Source: Wyeomyia smithii
Taxonomy: Eukaryota > Arthropoda > Insecta > Diptera > Culicidae
NCBI RefSeq assembly: GCF_029784165.1
Contig: NC_073695.1
Location: 247,937,589-248,001,588 of the forward strand
Reading direction: 5' to 3'
Length of the DNA stretch: 64,000 nucleotides
In this document: positions 1 through 12,535 of the stretch, piece after piece
How positions within the stretch are numbered: the stretch's first letter is position 1
Layout: each line of letters begins with the position of its first letter
Notes under the pieces: model-generated
Database searches by the model: none
What the model was told of the DNA's origin: nothing
What the model saw: the letters and a program-made list of their open reading frames with translations, nothing else
Made by a program: the position numbers and the translations under genes

Positions 1-60
1 CAATCATAGTAACCCATGAGTTAGCAAAAAAATTGACAGCTCTATCAGTCAAACTCTAAC

Positions 61-350
61 TGTGATGGCGACTCTGTTCAGAAGTGTGCGCGTTCAAAGA
101 ACGGTCACCCGCCGCGTCAAAAACGGACATCGTGCGGCTCTTTGTGGACGCCGGGTATGCCCGTTCCGGCATCTACAACATCTTGAAACTATTGGACAAC
201 GATCAGAGCATCGAAAGTAAGCCCGGTTCCTGACGGCCAACGAACCTGAGCGACAAGAAGCTTCAAAGGATGCTGAAGAAGAAGACCAAGGAAAAGTGGC
301 TCAATCGCTGGGTGCACTTGACCGGGAATAAACGCTGGGAAATTCCTGTA
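61..350 (+). pseudogene. N-terminal fragment of a Tc1/mariner-superfamily transposase
   Basis: Reading across frames gives a helix-turn-helix-like stretch with DIVRLFVDAGYARSGIYNI, then KPGS, a stop in place of the usual Gly, RPT, and LSDKKLQRMLKKKTK. This order (HTH, KPGSGRPT-type linker, second HTH) is that of Tc1/mariner transposase N termini. The frame is lost near 300, where KVAQSLGAL continues one base out of register. No catalytic domain follows, so this is a 5' remnant. The family name within the superfamily is not certain. Confidence 0.6.
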
Positions 351-470
351 TGAGAATAATATAACACATCGGAGTGATACTGAACTACTTAAAGTAGAAG
401 ACAATTTTCTGACAATAAATCGGTGATCGGGAACCTTCATGTGGTTGCGAAAAATTCCATCTCTATCAAC

Positions 471-493
471 CTACCGCTCTACCATCTGAGCTA
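471..493 (-). repeat. tRNA-like D-arm / pol III A-box scrap
   Basis: The minus strand reads TAGCTCAGATGGTAGAGC, which fits the tRNA A-box and forms a perfect 4-bp D stem (GCTC/GAGC). No convincing anticodon arm or T arm follows downstream. It is best read as a tRNA pseudogene piece or a SINE head, not a functional tRNA. Confidence 0.35.
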
Positions 494-607
494 CATTCAC
501 GACGTTAGAAAAGGTTTTGTTACTGCTGTACTAAATGTTGCCAGCTAAACATGAATGAGAATATCAACGAATGAACATTCAAAAAATTAACATGCAGTGA
601 TGCTATA

Positions 608-815
608 CACTAAGGCCGCTTTTTACGCGGCTTTTTTTACGCGAATTCCGGAATTTACGCGGTATTTTTTTGCGCGGATTTCGGTTTCTTTTCACTCGGA
701 TTGCAGAAATAACGCAGGTTTTTTTACGCGGATTCCGGAAATTACGCGTTTTTTTATGCGAATTCCGGAATTTACGCGGCTTTTTTCCGCGGTTTTTTTT
801 TACGCGGATGCGAAT
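608..815 (+). mobile_element. TACGCG-palindrome MITE, right end lost
   Basis: Starts with CACTAAGGCCGCTTTTTACG directly after a TA (606-607). It matches the left end of the element at 17564-17847. The body is a run of ACGCGGATTCCGGAATTTAC-type palindromic units separated by T-runs. No matching right terminus was found, so the copy is truncated or eroded. Confidence 0.6.
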
Positions 816-1945
816 GCTCTCTCTTTCTCCTCGTAGTGATGCGCCGTTTTTCTTTGTTGCCTTGTCATTTCAGGTGAAACGAAGAAAGTTGAAAACAAAT
901 GTTAAATTCGAAAGTTGGTAGTCTTGATAAAGACTGATGACGCCCTGACAAAACACAAAACTTTGAAGCTATAGGCAGTCAAAGACCGGTCCACAAGCAA
1001 CAGAAAACACGTCTGATCTGTAGGACAGTTCAAGACGCACTGATTCACTATTCGTTTACGTGTAGTGCAGTTTGTATTTGTTTTAAGGAAGAAGTTTGAC
1101 TGGTAAACCCTACGGTGTACATTTTTCCCGGTCATGTTACTCTTGGAATTCACCGAGTGAGCAATTCACACTCGCTTTCGCAGTTCCTGCAGCGGTAGCG
1201 TCCGCGTGTGCTAATACCTTCCATGAAACAAAGAGTCTTAGATGTCAGCAAGTCGAACCGTTTGGCATCGGGTTTCCCATCGACTGCGTAGCGTATAGTG
1301 CGACACTTTGTCCAGCCGGAGTACACTGCACTCACTTGACATCTCATTAGAGGCCACTTGTCGTGGTCGTTGTCGTTGTCGTTGCCGGTCGGTCGACAGA
1401 ATGGTAGAACGGTCAGTTGTTTGGTCGCTGGTAGGTCGGTCAAATTTTCCCCCTCATAAGCTCTTTAGGTGGCGATGCAGCGATGCCGCTTTAGAATACT
1501 TACGATCCAACAACGGTGGCATATGCTTGTTACTCCAGCGGCGACCTATGCTGAGGGCCTTTGTTCGACCGGACTGAAACGGTATATGTAATCGATTGAC
1601 TTATGGCCAGACAGAATACTTAAGCTGATTAACGAACACGAAAGCTCATTATTTTCCCGGCTCGAGTTGCCGACGATTGCAGAAACAGTAATTGTTCAAC
1701 TGTCGTTGAAGGATGTAACGGACAACCGGACGACAGAGCAGTGTGACATTTGAGCGTACGTTTTACAATTTTCAAACTCGAATGTACAATGGTGTGCTGG
1801 TACAACTAATGATGTTAGTCTGTCGTAGACGTGTGCAGGATTTTTGTTGTGTGGGGGGATTTTGTCCTACCTAATAAATAGTCATTACATTAGCAAAATC
1901 AATATTTTTATGCTGTTTATATCAATGGTTGCTTTTTTACTGAAA
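816..1945. other. Unassigned spacer
   Basis: No gene or recognisable repeat. It contains GC-richer stretches (about 1150-1570) with a short GTCGTT run near 1365-1385. Open frames here are under 100 codons on both strands and overlap one another, with no coding signature. Confidence 0.4.
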
Positions 1946-2021
1946 TCTCAATCTTAATCCTAAGTTCAATTCCAATCTCAATTTCAATCCCAATTCTAAG
2001 TCGAAACCCAAACTCAATCCC
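1946..2021 (+). repeat. Degenerate hexamer array (CAATCC-like)
   Basis: About 12 consecutive six-base units read in register (CAATCT, TAATCC, TAAGTT, CAATTC, CAATCT, CAATTT, CAATCC, CAATTC and so on). The period is held while single bases vary, so decay is mostly by substitution. Confidence 0.7.
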
Positions 2022-3139
2022 GTAATATATTTTCAACGATTTTTCTTTTAAAATCGTTTTTTCATGCAGATTTTTTGCAGAATGAACGCTATCAAACGAA
2101 ACTCGTTAAACAAAACTAAAAAACATTAAATGTAATTTTCCCCCTAAATTCATTAAATTACCCCCCATACGCATGACTAGTTAGTATACAATAGTATCTA
2201 ATTTAACATCCAAACAGAGCCAGAGCCACAGAGCGCTCTAAACCACCCTCAATGGCAATTGTGTCACAGCAACAACTCGAATCAATTTCCACACCAGCAG
2301 CACTAGTTTTCCCGCTCGATCCAGTCGTCTTAAAGCCACTTGAGATTTTTCCAACACCGAGACGATGTCTTTCCGCTTTCCGCGCAGTTTCCCCAGTTGG
2401 GCACAGCCAGAGCGAAAGCTGCCTCTCTCTCACTACTGGGACGACATCGGTGACAACTAGGACTGGCTAAGGATGATGATAACGCAGCGGCAGACGACCG
2501 ACCGTCATTTTGACGCTTTCTAAGGGTGCTTCACCGGTTGCGATAATGAACCGTACATATAGAATGCTGGAAGCTGGCAGCGCACAAGTGCTTGCAAAAG
2601 TAGGCTACGTGCTAGAGAGAGAGAGAGAAAGAGAAAGAAAAAAAAACGACCAAACCAACAAGACTTAGTCCTCGCAGCTGTATGGGGCCATCATCCAATC
2701 CGATGATGGGTTGGCTTGCGTGCAAGAAATCATAGTCCGGGCGGAATAGCTACATATGTGGAGACAATAGTGGCCGCTTCGCACTTTCGAGAAAAGACAA
2801 GAGTTTTTGTAACGTGTTGTTGAACGGGGTGCCATCAACACACACACATACTCACCCTCGGCTGCTGCAACTAATGGTGAGCTGTAGAGTGCAGCATAAG
2901 TTGTTTTTATAAGATTTCCACAAAGTGAGCTCCATAAAACAAATACAACCGGCATAGTGAAAAGTGTTCAACCTCGAGCGAGTTAGAGCCACTTTTCTGG
3001 AATACTTTCAAGGATATTTTTTCAAATGCAGCAATTGGTATATAGTTGGGAATTTCATTTTTTTAATATGGATTAATTAACAACATTCTTTACATTTCAT
3101 CATTGTGAGATGCAATGTCATATTAATTAATAATATTTT
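2022..3139. other. Unassigned spacer with a GA-rich run
   Basis: No gene seen. A purine run (GA repeats then A-run) lies at about 2617-2646. The 2200-2560 stretch is GC-richer than its surroundings and holds overlapping frames of 72-76 codons on both strands, which have no recognisable product. Confidence 0.4.
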
Positions 3140-3343
3140 TTACACTACACTTTCATTTCACTTCACTTTTTAATTTTATCATTTTTTACTTATCACTTGT
3201 AAATGCGCATTTCAACGCTTACTTAGCGCTTACTTGCTAGCAGTTCATCAAAGCACTGAAGAAGGCGTTGAAATGCGCATTTGCAAGTGGTAAGTGAAAA
3301 GTGATAGAATTAATAATGAAATGAAATAAAAATGTAGTGTAAT
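3140..3343. mobile_element. Fold-back MITE with ~79-bp arms
   Basis: The left arm 3140-3218 and right arm 3265-3343 are inverted copies with scattered mismatches. The inner 20 bp (AAATGCGCATTTCAACGC and its complement) are nearly perfect. The loop is about 46 bp. AT-rich flanks leave the target duplication ambiguous. Confidence 0.75.
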
Positions 3344-3680
3344 GTTCTGTCAACAGCTCGTGTAAGAATTATTGAAATTTTAATAATATTTATCTCAAAT
3401 GAGATTATTTTTGATTATGTAAAACACTGTTCGTATAAAATTCAGGATAAGGTTAGATTTTTTGTTGGCCCGCTCTCGGGAACAAATTACTCTGCTCAAA
3501 CTTTAAACTTAAGTTGAATGACCCGGAGGGCAAAGTGTTGTATACCAATCGACTCATTTCGACTAAATGAACAATGTCTGTACATATGTATGTGTAAACA
3601 GGTTGTTTTATATATCAAAATCGAACAAAAAAAATCCTCTCCAACAAAACTGATTATCCGATTTTGGTCAATATCAAAAA
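3344..3680. other. AT-rich spacer
   Basis: No gene, RNA or repeat recognised in this stretch. Confidence 0.4.
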
Positions 3681-3689
3681 ATTGAAAGA

Positions 3690-4105
3690 GTTCAAAATGT
3701 TGTCTGAGGTCGATTTGCGGCTTCAGTGCATAACAATTCCGAAAATACTCATATTGGGAGGTATTTGGTCATTTGCCGCTGGTTTTCAGAAACCGGAAGT
3801 CGCCATCTTGGATTTTGAAATAGCATTTGGAGACATTTTCTGACCTCTGAGCGTTATTCTGGTTGAAGAAACACTCATATTGGGTGAAATTTGGTCATTT
3901 TCGGCTGTTTTCCAGACACCGGGAGTCGCCATCTTACAATTCAAAATGTTGTCCGAGGTCGATTTGTGGCTTCAGTGCGTCATAACAATTCCGAAAATAC
4001 CCATATTGGGTGGTATTTGGTCATTTGCCGCTGTTTTTCAGAAACCGGAAGTCGCCATCTTGGATTTAAAAATGGCATTTGAAGACATGCCAGAAGAAGG
4101 AAGGG
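3690..4105 (+). repeat. 126-bp tandem family, three units
   Basis: Three units share CGGAAGTCGCCATCTTG-like and CATATTGGGTGG-like blocks. The CGCCATCTT block recurs at 3801, 3927 and 4053, an exact 126-bp step. The same family appears inverted or fragmentary at 8330-8470, 18530-18740 and 23870-24690. Open frames inside it (for example 3880-4176) come from the repeat and are not taken as genes. Confidence 0.8.
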
Positions 4106-4189
4106 TGTCAAAACATTATGGACATGTTTGTTACATCTACAAACATTCACTTGCCAAATTTGGTTCTGTTTACTAGGTTAGTTCTCTAG

Positions 4190-4797
4190 ATGTGCAGAAA
4201 TTTGTGTTTCATTTGTATGGAACCCCTCCCTTCCAGAAGAGAGAGGGGTTTCGAACCAATATGGACATATTTTTTACTCCTAAAAACATCCACATACCAA
4301 ATTTGATTGTATTTGGTTGATTGGTTCTCGAGCTGTGCGAAATTCGTGTTTCATTTGTATGGGACCCCTCCCTTGTTGAAGAGAGAGGGATGTCAGATCA
4401 TTATCGATATATATGTTACCCCTAAAAACATCCACCTACCCAATTTGGTTCTATTTACTTGGCTAGTTCTCTAGATATGCAGAAATTTGAGTTTCATTTG
4501 TATGGAACCCCTCCCTTCCAGAAGAGGGAGGGGTGTCGAACTAATATGGACATATTTGTCACTCTTGAAAACATCCACATGCCAAATCTGGTTTCATTTG
4601 CTTGGTTAGTTTTTGAGATGTGCAGAAATTTGTGTTTCATTTGTATGGGGGCCCTCCCTTCCATAAGAGGGAGGAGTCTCAAACTATCATTAAAACCTTT
4701 CTTGGCCCCTAAAACCCCTACATACAAATTTTCACGTCGATCGGTTCGGTAGTTTCCGAGCCTATATGGATCAGACAGACAGACAGACAGACAGACC
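4190..4797 (+). repeat. 143-bp tandem family ending in a CAGA microsatellite
   Basis: Four units are marked by ATTTGTATGG at 4211, 4353, 4496 and 4639 (steps of 142, 143, 143). Each carries a CCCCTCCCTTCCAGAAGAG-like segment. The array ends in a sequence running into (CAGA)n at about 4771-4797 and then TGCATTTTTATAGGTATAGA. Such a tail is common at the ends of dispersed arthropod repeats. Confidence 0.8.
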
Positions 4798-7700
4798 GGA
4801 CTGCATTTTTATAGGTATAGATTGTACCATGTTCTAGCAAGCATAATTAAGATCTCTTGAAAGTGGAATTTCTTGAGATATTCAATTTATAATTATTCAT
4901 TTTTTTTCAAGGAGATTTTTCCAAGGAAAATATTTTTTCTAGGACCACAGAAACACTGTCTACAACTTTGCAGAAGACATAACAAAAATCTAACGAATAA
5001 TTTTAGCTCAGATAACAAAACGAAAATTTTAAACTTTTTTGTATTTCATTCTACCCGCATCAAATTAGTAGAAGTAAAGTAGGTACTTTTCGAGATATTT
5101 AATATTTTATGACAGTTTTAGAAATTTGTCACAAATTTGCGGTGATTTGCGAAGCAGCGTGGACTGCCCCATATAAAAAATATACGAGAGGTAAAAAAAC
5201 ATGTAATTTGACAAATTTTACAGATGTTCTGAATGACACAGTAAATATGAAATATATATACAATATACTGGTATAGATACAGTTTTGTTGCAAGTGTTCT
5301 CTTTTCATTTCAATCTGTCCTCGGTTTTATCAATTCTTGCTCTCGATTTTAACAGTCTCAACATTATTATTTTCATTAATCTCATGGCAACTTATTGCTG
5401 AACTCACAATTGAAAGTTAAATTTGTGATTACCTTAAAATGATTTTTTAATCAATAAGTTAACATGCCGGCAGGTTTAAAAAAATATTTAATTCACAGCA
5501 AATGAACGAAATGTAAAATAAGTAAAAATAATGCCTTCCTTTTCCGATTATTATCGCTCCTCTGTCATAGGAGTGAAAAGTGAGTTTTACTTTAACCACA
5601 CCATATGAAACCTCCACTCCACTGGTAATGCTTTTGAACTGGAAAAACAAAATCTGCTTTTAACCATATTCCCATGTATATGTGTAAAACGAGATTAAAC
5701 TTTGTCGCAAAATGAATAAATTAAATTATTTCCTCGTAATTGGGGACCTTCTTTGCCAGTCGCTTGTTGTTTTTTTTTGCTGTTATTTTTTTTTGCTTCA
5801 TCCGGACACCAAAAAGATGATATTCACCCAAATTATATGCGCCTACTTCCGGCTGCGGGTCGCAATTTTGCGCCTTATTTCAGTACCCGATCGAGTTTCA
5901 TTGAATTTGGGGGAAACTTAGTGTGGGAGTTGGTGTCTGTGTCGTGGGAGAGCCCGGATTTAGGGTGGTGGAAATTATTTTTCACCTCGTCTCGTGCAAA
6001 CAAATTTTCCAAAACGACCTAGAGACCAATAAACTCACCTACCCTAGCTGTCAGAGCTGCCGAAAAAGATGTTTTCGCCTGTAATGAAGGCCAAACGGCG
6101 CTGCTAAACTGAAGAAAATAACGCAGGAAGAACTTCTTTACATGATGAAAACCATAAGATAAACAATTACAATTTGAATTTAATGAAAACTTTGCACTGA
6201 TGGAAAAGGTTCGTTTATTAATGTTTGTCTATCCTCATTAAATTTTTTTCATGAGTATAATTTTATTGCTTCGTATGAAGCAATCTTCATCCCCCTCCCG
6301 CTCGGAACAGTCGTAACAGTCGAGCTGAAATCGTAATCAATTTGGTTGCCTGTTTGTCGGAGAAAATCTGAACCTTCCAGCAGCGACGCCGAGCTTGCAC
6401 CCGACCTTTTCCCTCCAGACACAGACGTTCTTCTGCTGGCTGTGTGTCTCACGAGAGCAGGTATCGACCCTAACGAGAAGCGACGCGAGCACTAAAATCA
6501 ACGTTCGCCCCGGTCATGTCCTTGAATGGTGGTCCCACATTTATATGCCATCGTTCAATCGCGCACCTTTCACAAGCCAATGACTCCGGCTGGGACGTTT
6601 CGTCTGCCCACCCGCCCTGGTGCAAGCATCCTTTCGTCTTCCCTGCGGCGGATCGGAAACAGGTTGGTGTGGTGTGGCTGTCCGGAGCAGGGGGTGAAAA
6701 TTGAGCGAAAGAGCTAAAAGTTGTTCAAATAATGGTCGTAAATTTAATTTGCTCGGATAATCTTTCTCACCCCCTTGCGATGCTTGTTCGAACTTGCGAT
6801 GGCGTTAAAGGGGCTGCTGCAATGTGGCTGTGAATTAAGTCGCAGGGTGGAATTTCGACGATGACGACGTTGGGACGACAATCAAGACCGACTTGGACAT
6901 AAGGCCAAGCCAGCAGCCTGGAAGGGTACGAAAAATGTATAAGTGAAATATGACGCCATAATTGGTGCCAACGGAATTTAGATGGTTTGTAATCTTTTTC
7001 TTTATGCAAAAGGGGTGCATAATAAAGGTTTTCAATATTATTTTTCATTACCCCGGGAACGTTCGAAAATTAAATTATTTTTTTAATTGAAATGTTTGTG
7101 AGAAGTTGCTTTAAGAGCTAGTGAAAAAAAGTTTATTGTTCATTGGCTCCTTACGGCCAACAGTTCAGCAACTATTCAAATAGCAAGTAATTCCAGTAGC
7201 AAAATATTTTTCAATCTATTTCTATACAGTATCTCAAATTAACTGTTATGAGCCAATAAAATACCAAATAAACTTGCGGAACATTACTGTTTTAGCACTC
7301 GTAAGACCATCAACGCACGGTTTGATTGCAAAAGCCCGTCAGGCCTGCTACGGATTTCCACACCGTCCTGCGGGCAGCGTATGAATGTTATCATCCTTTT
7401 TTACAGCTTGTTGATATTTGTTTTGCCACACGGTATTACCTTCGGGAGCGCATCGTGCGGGTGCGGAAAATGTGTGAGAGAGCTGTAGGCATCGCTCGCG
7501 GCTTTTCTCCGCTTCTCTTGCTGCTCGCGCTCTCTCGAACCACGAGGTTTCAGTGGAGAAAATGTGAGATTTTCTTCTGAGGCTGAAGCAACGTATGTGC
7601 CTTTGGAGGGGGGGCCGAAAAGGCTGCTGTCAAAGTGCGGTGCTGTGAGTTCAATGTCAGTGCCTTATCTTTTCAGGGTTGTGAGCGGTTGCAAAGTTCA

Positions 7701-8329
7701 TGTTGATGACGTATTTCTTGGGAATCATGGGCAATTTGTTGCGGATTTTTTGCAGTTATCAGTTAGAAAAACATATCAGTGAGGTTATGGTGCCACTAAC
7801 GTTTGCTGCCTTATTTGTAGGAGACAAAACCACCGTGACCATTGTTTAGAGCTATGCTGCCGCAATCTCGCAGACTGATGTAAGCGCCAAAGTGGCCGGT
7901 TTGTGTTTATAGGCGCTGAAATTTGCTAAGAATCGACCGAGATTATTTTGAATTCTAAGATGGCAACTTCTGGTTTCTTAATAACAGACCAAAATGGCTA
8001 AATATTGTGATTCTCGAGAAATTTCAGCATATTGGTGAATTACTATTCTGTATAATTGAACATACATTCAAATATTTTAAGCGCATTTAATTTACTGTTA
8101 GACAAGTAGGTCTGTTGAATTCTATTGTTTACTGCCGGACGATTGCATTTCAACATTAAAAAAATACGTTTTACATGTACAAACATATTTGACATAAAAA
8201 AACACACATGGACAATAATACGCTTGTAACCTCACTCACAAGAAGCGGAATGTATTTTTTGACAGGCACACAACTGGGCGCACAACTCTGTTGTGCGCAA
8301 TTTGTTTAATGGTCTGCGGATATTAGAAA
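4798..8329. other. Unassigned spacer
   Basis: 3.5 kb without a recognisable gene. It is mostly AT-rich, with GC-richer islands at about 6390-6700 and 7430-7620. Open frames are at most 93 codons and overlap on opposite strands. I see no domain, signal peptide with a following body, or convincing splice series. Confidence 0.4.
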
Positions 8330-8470
8330 AGAACCTCAATACTACCCAGTATGAAATATTACGGAACCAGAATGATACTCAGAGGCCAGAAATTGAGTCC
8401 GCATGCCTTTTTGAAATCCAAAATGACGACATCTGCTCTCTGGAAAACATCCCAAGCGGTGATAAAATCG
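8330..8470 (-). repeat. Single eroded unit of the 126-bp family
   Basis: Contains CCAGAATGATACTCAGAGGCC and TTTTGAAATCCAAAATGACGA-like blocks followed by CTGGAAAAC, in the order seen in the 23.9-24.3 kb array. The 69-codon frame over it is a by-product of the repeat. Confidence 0.6.
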
Positions 8471-8852
8471 ATGTAGTTGACAAGTGCGTGCACCTAGACT
8501 AACTGGTGATTACCGAGAACGACATCAGCAGAGAAATTTGTCGAGATTCTATGTCGGGATATCGTGCCTTTTGTGGACTCCGGAGGACGCTCTGCTCGAA
8601 TAAAATTCGCCGCGGCACTAAGTTGACTATCTAACTTTGATCATACTGTAGCCCTCTAAGGTCATAAAGCTTGGTCCATGCTTGTGGACAACTAAAGCGC
8701 ACTTGTGATTTTTGTACGGATGAAGTGCAGATGGAAGATGGCAGAGGCCTCGAATGCTATTAGGGTGATTGATCGTGATTCGCGCTATGCAAAAACTGAT
8801 CCTAGTACGTGCTAATTATTCGATCATCGATATACCATTGAATAGTCAGAGA

Positions 8853-8892
8853 TTTTAAATTAAATTAAATTTAAATTTAAATTAAATTAATC
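8853..8892. repeat. AT simple repeat (TTAAA-type)
   Basis: Alternating TTAAAT/ATTTAA words form a self-complementary low-complexity tract. No gene lies between here and the transposon at 9201. Confidence 0.7.
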
Positions 8893-9200
8893 AATTAAGA
8901 TTCTTCAATTTTTAACAATATACATCTTTGATTTGTTGAAAAAAAAAAACTACTTCAACTACCTCTGATAATTAAACTAATAAAAGATGTAAATTTGACT
9001 GCAAATGTCTCCACCGAAACAGTCTGTTTAAACTTCTTCACAGGGTTTTTACCCATGATGTAAAACTTCAAATTAATTTTAAAATCCTGGTCCTGGTTTT
9101 TTCACAGGCTATACTTCTTTCGGAAGAACAAAGACACTATACTAATCAAACAAAATGTTTTGGCTGTAACAATATTTTTGATCACTAATAGAGCACTCTA

Positions 9201-10503
9201 TAGACTGTTCCGAAAATTATAAATTCATCTTCTTTCTCGAATAAAACAAAAAATACAGGATTTTTCGTGTCATTTTATTCTGAAATATAGATAATAAGTG
9301 TTTTCTTTCCAGTTTCAATTCAAGTTGGGATTATTTTTCGTAGGATACGCGAGTTCTCTAACTTTTCTCTTAACACTACTCATAAGCTTTTGCACAGTGT
9401 GTTCTCCGACCATTTTTACCACTTTACGCCAATTTTTTTTGAAATTTTTCAACATTGTCCGCTGGTTTGACATATTTCCTCAGCTTTGCCTTGGTCATAG
9501 CTTAAAAAGTTTCAATAGGGCGAATTTCAGGACAGTTTGGAGGATTCATCTCCTTTGGGACACATGTGACATTATTTGTTTTATACCACCCTAGTGCATC
9601 CTTAGAGTAATGGCAGGAAGCAAGATCGGGCCAGAAGATTGGAGGATTGTTATGCTGCTTAACCGTGGGTAACAACCTTTTCTGCAAACACTCTTTCACG
9701 TAAATTTTACCATTCATTGTGTCATTCGTAATAAATGGACGAGATATTTTCCCACATTCACAAATGGCCTGCCAAACCATTACCTTCTTGCCGAATTTTT
9801 CGGTGTAAATGGCTTTCACTGGTCCAGGGACATCCTTTCCCTTCGGTGATGTATGAAATTGCGGTCCTGGCAGAGTCTTATAGTCCAGTTTTATGTAGGT
9901 TTCGTCATCCAGGATAACACACCCCATTTTTTTGGTCAGAAGTTTGTCATAAAGCTTCCGAGCTCTCGGTTTCACAGATTCAGCTTGTTTTGGATTTCGT
10001 TTTGGCTGCTTCTGCTACCGACGGGTCTGCAGACCCATTCTTCCCTTGGCACGCATAACGTTACTCGCCGAGGTTCCAAGCTTTCTCGCCACATCTCGTA
10101 CTGATACTGAAGGATGCCGCTTGTAGTATTCCTTAACCTTTTTGTCCATTGTGGGATCAACAGGCCCGGGTTTTCTACCACGTCTTGGGGCATCAGTAAA
10201 TGTGCACTCTTCACAATACTTCCGCAATGCGGTTTGAACTGTTCCGACACTTATACCTTCTTCTCTGGCTAATTTTCTTATAGAAAGACCACTCACGGTG
10301 CCTCATTTGTGCACAATTCGCTTTCTGTGCTCGGGAGAAAGGCCACGCATTTTCAAAATTTCGCACTAAATGTTAGAAAAAATGACAGCATCTGTTTCTT
10401 TTGGATGTAAACAATAGGACGCAGCCAACGTTTGGTTGAATACTGCACGTTATTTGAAATGACGGTTGATCGTAAGTGTATTTATAATTATCGGAACGGT
10501 CTA
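9201..10503 (-). mobile_element. ITmD37E DNA transposon, full length, non-autonomous by mutation
   Basis: Both ends are present. The left reads TATAGACTGTTCCGAAAATT and the right, on the complementary strand, TATAGACCGTTCCGATAATT. The ends continue as inverted repeats for about 28 bp with two mismatches, and TA lies at each outer edge (9199-9200 and 10504-10505). The length of 1.3 kb fits the ITm superfamily. The single open frame inside, on the minus strand, is the transposase relic described separately. Element ends may be off by a base or two because TATA is ambiguous as a target duplication. Confidence 0.85.
9315..10350 (-). pseudogene. ITmD37E transposase, disabled
   Basis: About 345 codons, close to the usual size of this family. 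Known role: cut-and-paste transposition at TA sites. The N-terminal DNA-binding part includes the HTH around LSIRKLAREEGISVGTVQ, an RRGRKPGPVD linker and a second HTH at SVSVRDVARKLGTSASNV. The catalytic domain has the first acid in CVILDDETYIKLD, the second in FWPDLASCHY and the third in PEIRPIE. Exactly 37 residues separate the second and third acids, hence D37E. Lesions: TGA at 10303-10305, TAG at 10015-10017 between the DNA-binding and catalytic parts, TAA just after RPIETF (9499-9501), and a one-base insertion in an A-run near 9430. After that insertion the C terminus continues as WRKVVKMVGEHTVQKLMSS. All three acids survive. Confidence 0.9.
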
Positions 10504-10505
10504 TA

Positions 10506-11910
10506 TCGTCGAGATAGTCTGAATACTAAATATGCACAAGTTTCTTTCATACTGCTAAGTAGATAAATTAAGAATATAACTGCATTTTACTCCAAAGTGT
10601 GTTCACATTACGTGTATTCCGTCAATCTGCAATGACCCACTTCTAGTTTTTAAAAAAACGAACTTAGATCATAAATGACGCGAACCCCGATCAACATGGC
10701 TCGAACCAGGATCAGAATTTCGCTTGCATTAAAACTCATATCATTAATGTTTTCTAGACGTTAGGTGTTTTTCAAGTCCACAAATTTAATCATCCACAGT
10801 TATTCTTTCTATTCAATCTAACTTTGAGTTGAATAGTATTGCAGTTTTAGAACCATCTTGCATTCTTTCCAAGGGTGCCGTGTAGAACAATGAGACAGGT
10901 ACGAACCACGATTAATCACTCAATATTCCAAACTAAATTCATTGCAAAGAACGTATTTCCGAATCGCGGCTATTTGACTGATAATGAAAAAAAAGTAGGA
11001 GGGTGGTATTCAAGACACGACCGCATGACGTTGGACTACGGTATTCTTATATTCCATTAAAACAATTAATAGAAACAATTGCAACTCTAGTATTTGCTGC
11101 AATTTTATCTAACAGTGTATTTCTGAATGTTGAGACGTTAAAACGTTATAAATAATAATATATACTAAAAGAATGGATATCTTTCATTTAATCGCTGTCA
11201 TTTCATACATATTCGAATCAACCCTTTGTTTGCTGCACTACCAAGACAATCATTTAATTGAGCGAATTGGTAAAATTTTCCTATCTAAGCAAAAAGCAAA
11301 CTTTGCGAAACTATCTGAAATTGGAGCCCAGAACGATTCAACCCAAAGGTTTACAATTTGAAAATTGTTTGACATTTAATCGATAAAACTCATGCTAGGT
11401 TAGTTCCAGCCCAGCATATAACTTCATGTATTTGAAAAAAAAAAAAACGTTTGGTTCAATAACTCAATATAGCAAGAGCTCAATCACACGTTTTTCGGTA
11501 GTTGTTATCAAGGTTTGGGCGAGTGACAGGAAAATATCTTAACTTCTTCAGTTGTGATTTAGAGCATTTCTAATTGTTTTGTTATTTTTCACGATAGCGA
11601 CAAGTTTGTTTCTTTCTGTGTGTGCGAGAAACAAAATCAAAACCGCGCACCGAGAAACAAAAACGAAAATTTAATGAATGCTCATTGAGAAAACTTGCAA
11701 CTCTTTTTACCAATAGTTTATGATACTCAAAAGAACCCGTTTTGATCTAAATCAAATTTCTAGTAAATAAGTGTTGATCATTCATAGGTAGTAATTTTTC
11801 CACGATGAATAAAGACTGGCTGAAGAAGTTAAAATCGCTGCTGTAAAATCAAATTCACAACTGTGTTCGTTAAGACGTTTTAATATTTTCAATGACAATA
11901 ATAATCTTCG
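10506..11910. other. Unassigned spacer with one dispersed-repeat block
   Basis: Mostly AT-rich. At about 10995-11040 lies an inverted copy of the block seen at 15655-15710 (CACCCTCCTAC and GTAGTCC-ACGTCA on the complementary strand). Otherwise there is no gene or RNA; the 61-62 codon frames have no recognisable product. Confidence 0.45.
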
Positions 11911-11914
11911 ATAA

Positions 11915-12250
11915 ACACCCGCTATAGTTATTCACACACATGCTATAACTATCTAAACACGCGTTAAAACTATTCATACACACGCTGTAGCTATAGCTAT
12001 CCATACACACGCTATTCCTTTCCATACATCCGATACAACTATCTATACACACGCATAAGCAATCCAACCATGTGCTATTACTATCCATACATACGCTATA
12101 ACTAATCATTACACACGCAGCAGCTATCCACACACAAGCTATAACTATCCGTACACACGCTGAAGATATACACGCAATAGCCATAATATGCTACACATGC
12201 TAGTGTCTTACACACGCTATAGCTAGCCATACACACGCAACAACGCCATC
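11915..12250. repeat. Degenerate ~20-24 bp minisatellite
   Basis: At least 13 units of a CTATCCATACACACGCTATA-like word with variable length and point changes. The 104-codon minus-strand frame over it (Cys/Ser/Met-rich) is a translation of the repeat. Confidence 0.8.
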
Positions 12251-12535
12251 CCTATCATCGCAAATGTCATAGCAATACAGATGCACATACGCTATATGTG
12301 CACACTGCACACACACCCAACGTTTTCACCCAACGATATCTGAATTGGATTACCGCTGGTGGGGTCCAACTCAGATCGAAGGAGCACCGAACTGAATGAA
12401 AAAATGCAGCTTCCCACTACCTCCGCCGCTGCTGCCTGATACCACCGCTCTGGTTCTGCTGCAGCTCAGTTGGCCGCTGGAATCAGCCACCGCTGCTGAT
12501 TATACAAGACCGGCCTGGTGGCTTTTCACTTGTTA

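Noticed and set aside
597..861. 79-83 codon plus-strand frames with FTRIPEFTR repeats
   Set aside because: They are translations of the TACGCG palindromic MITE; the same peptide words arise from the 17564-17847 copy.
11870..12184. 104-codon Cys/Ser-rich minus-strand frame
   Set aside because: Translation of the CACACGC minisatellite.
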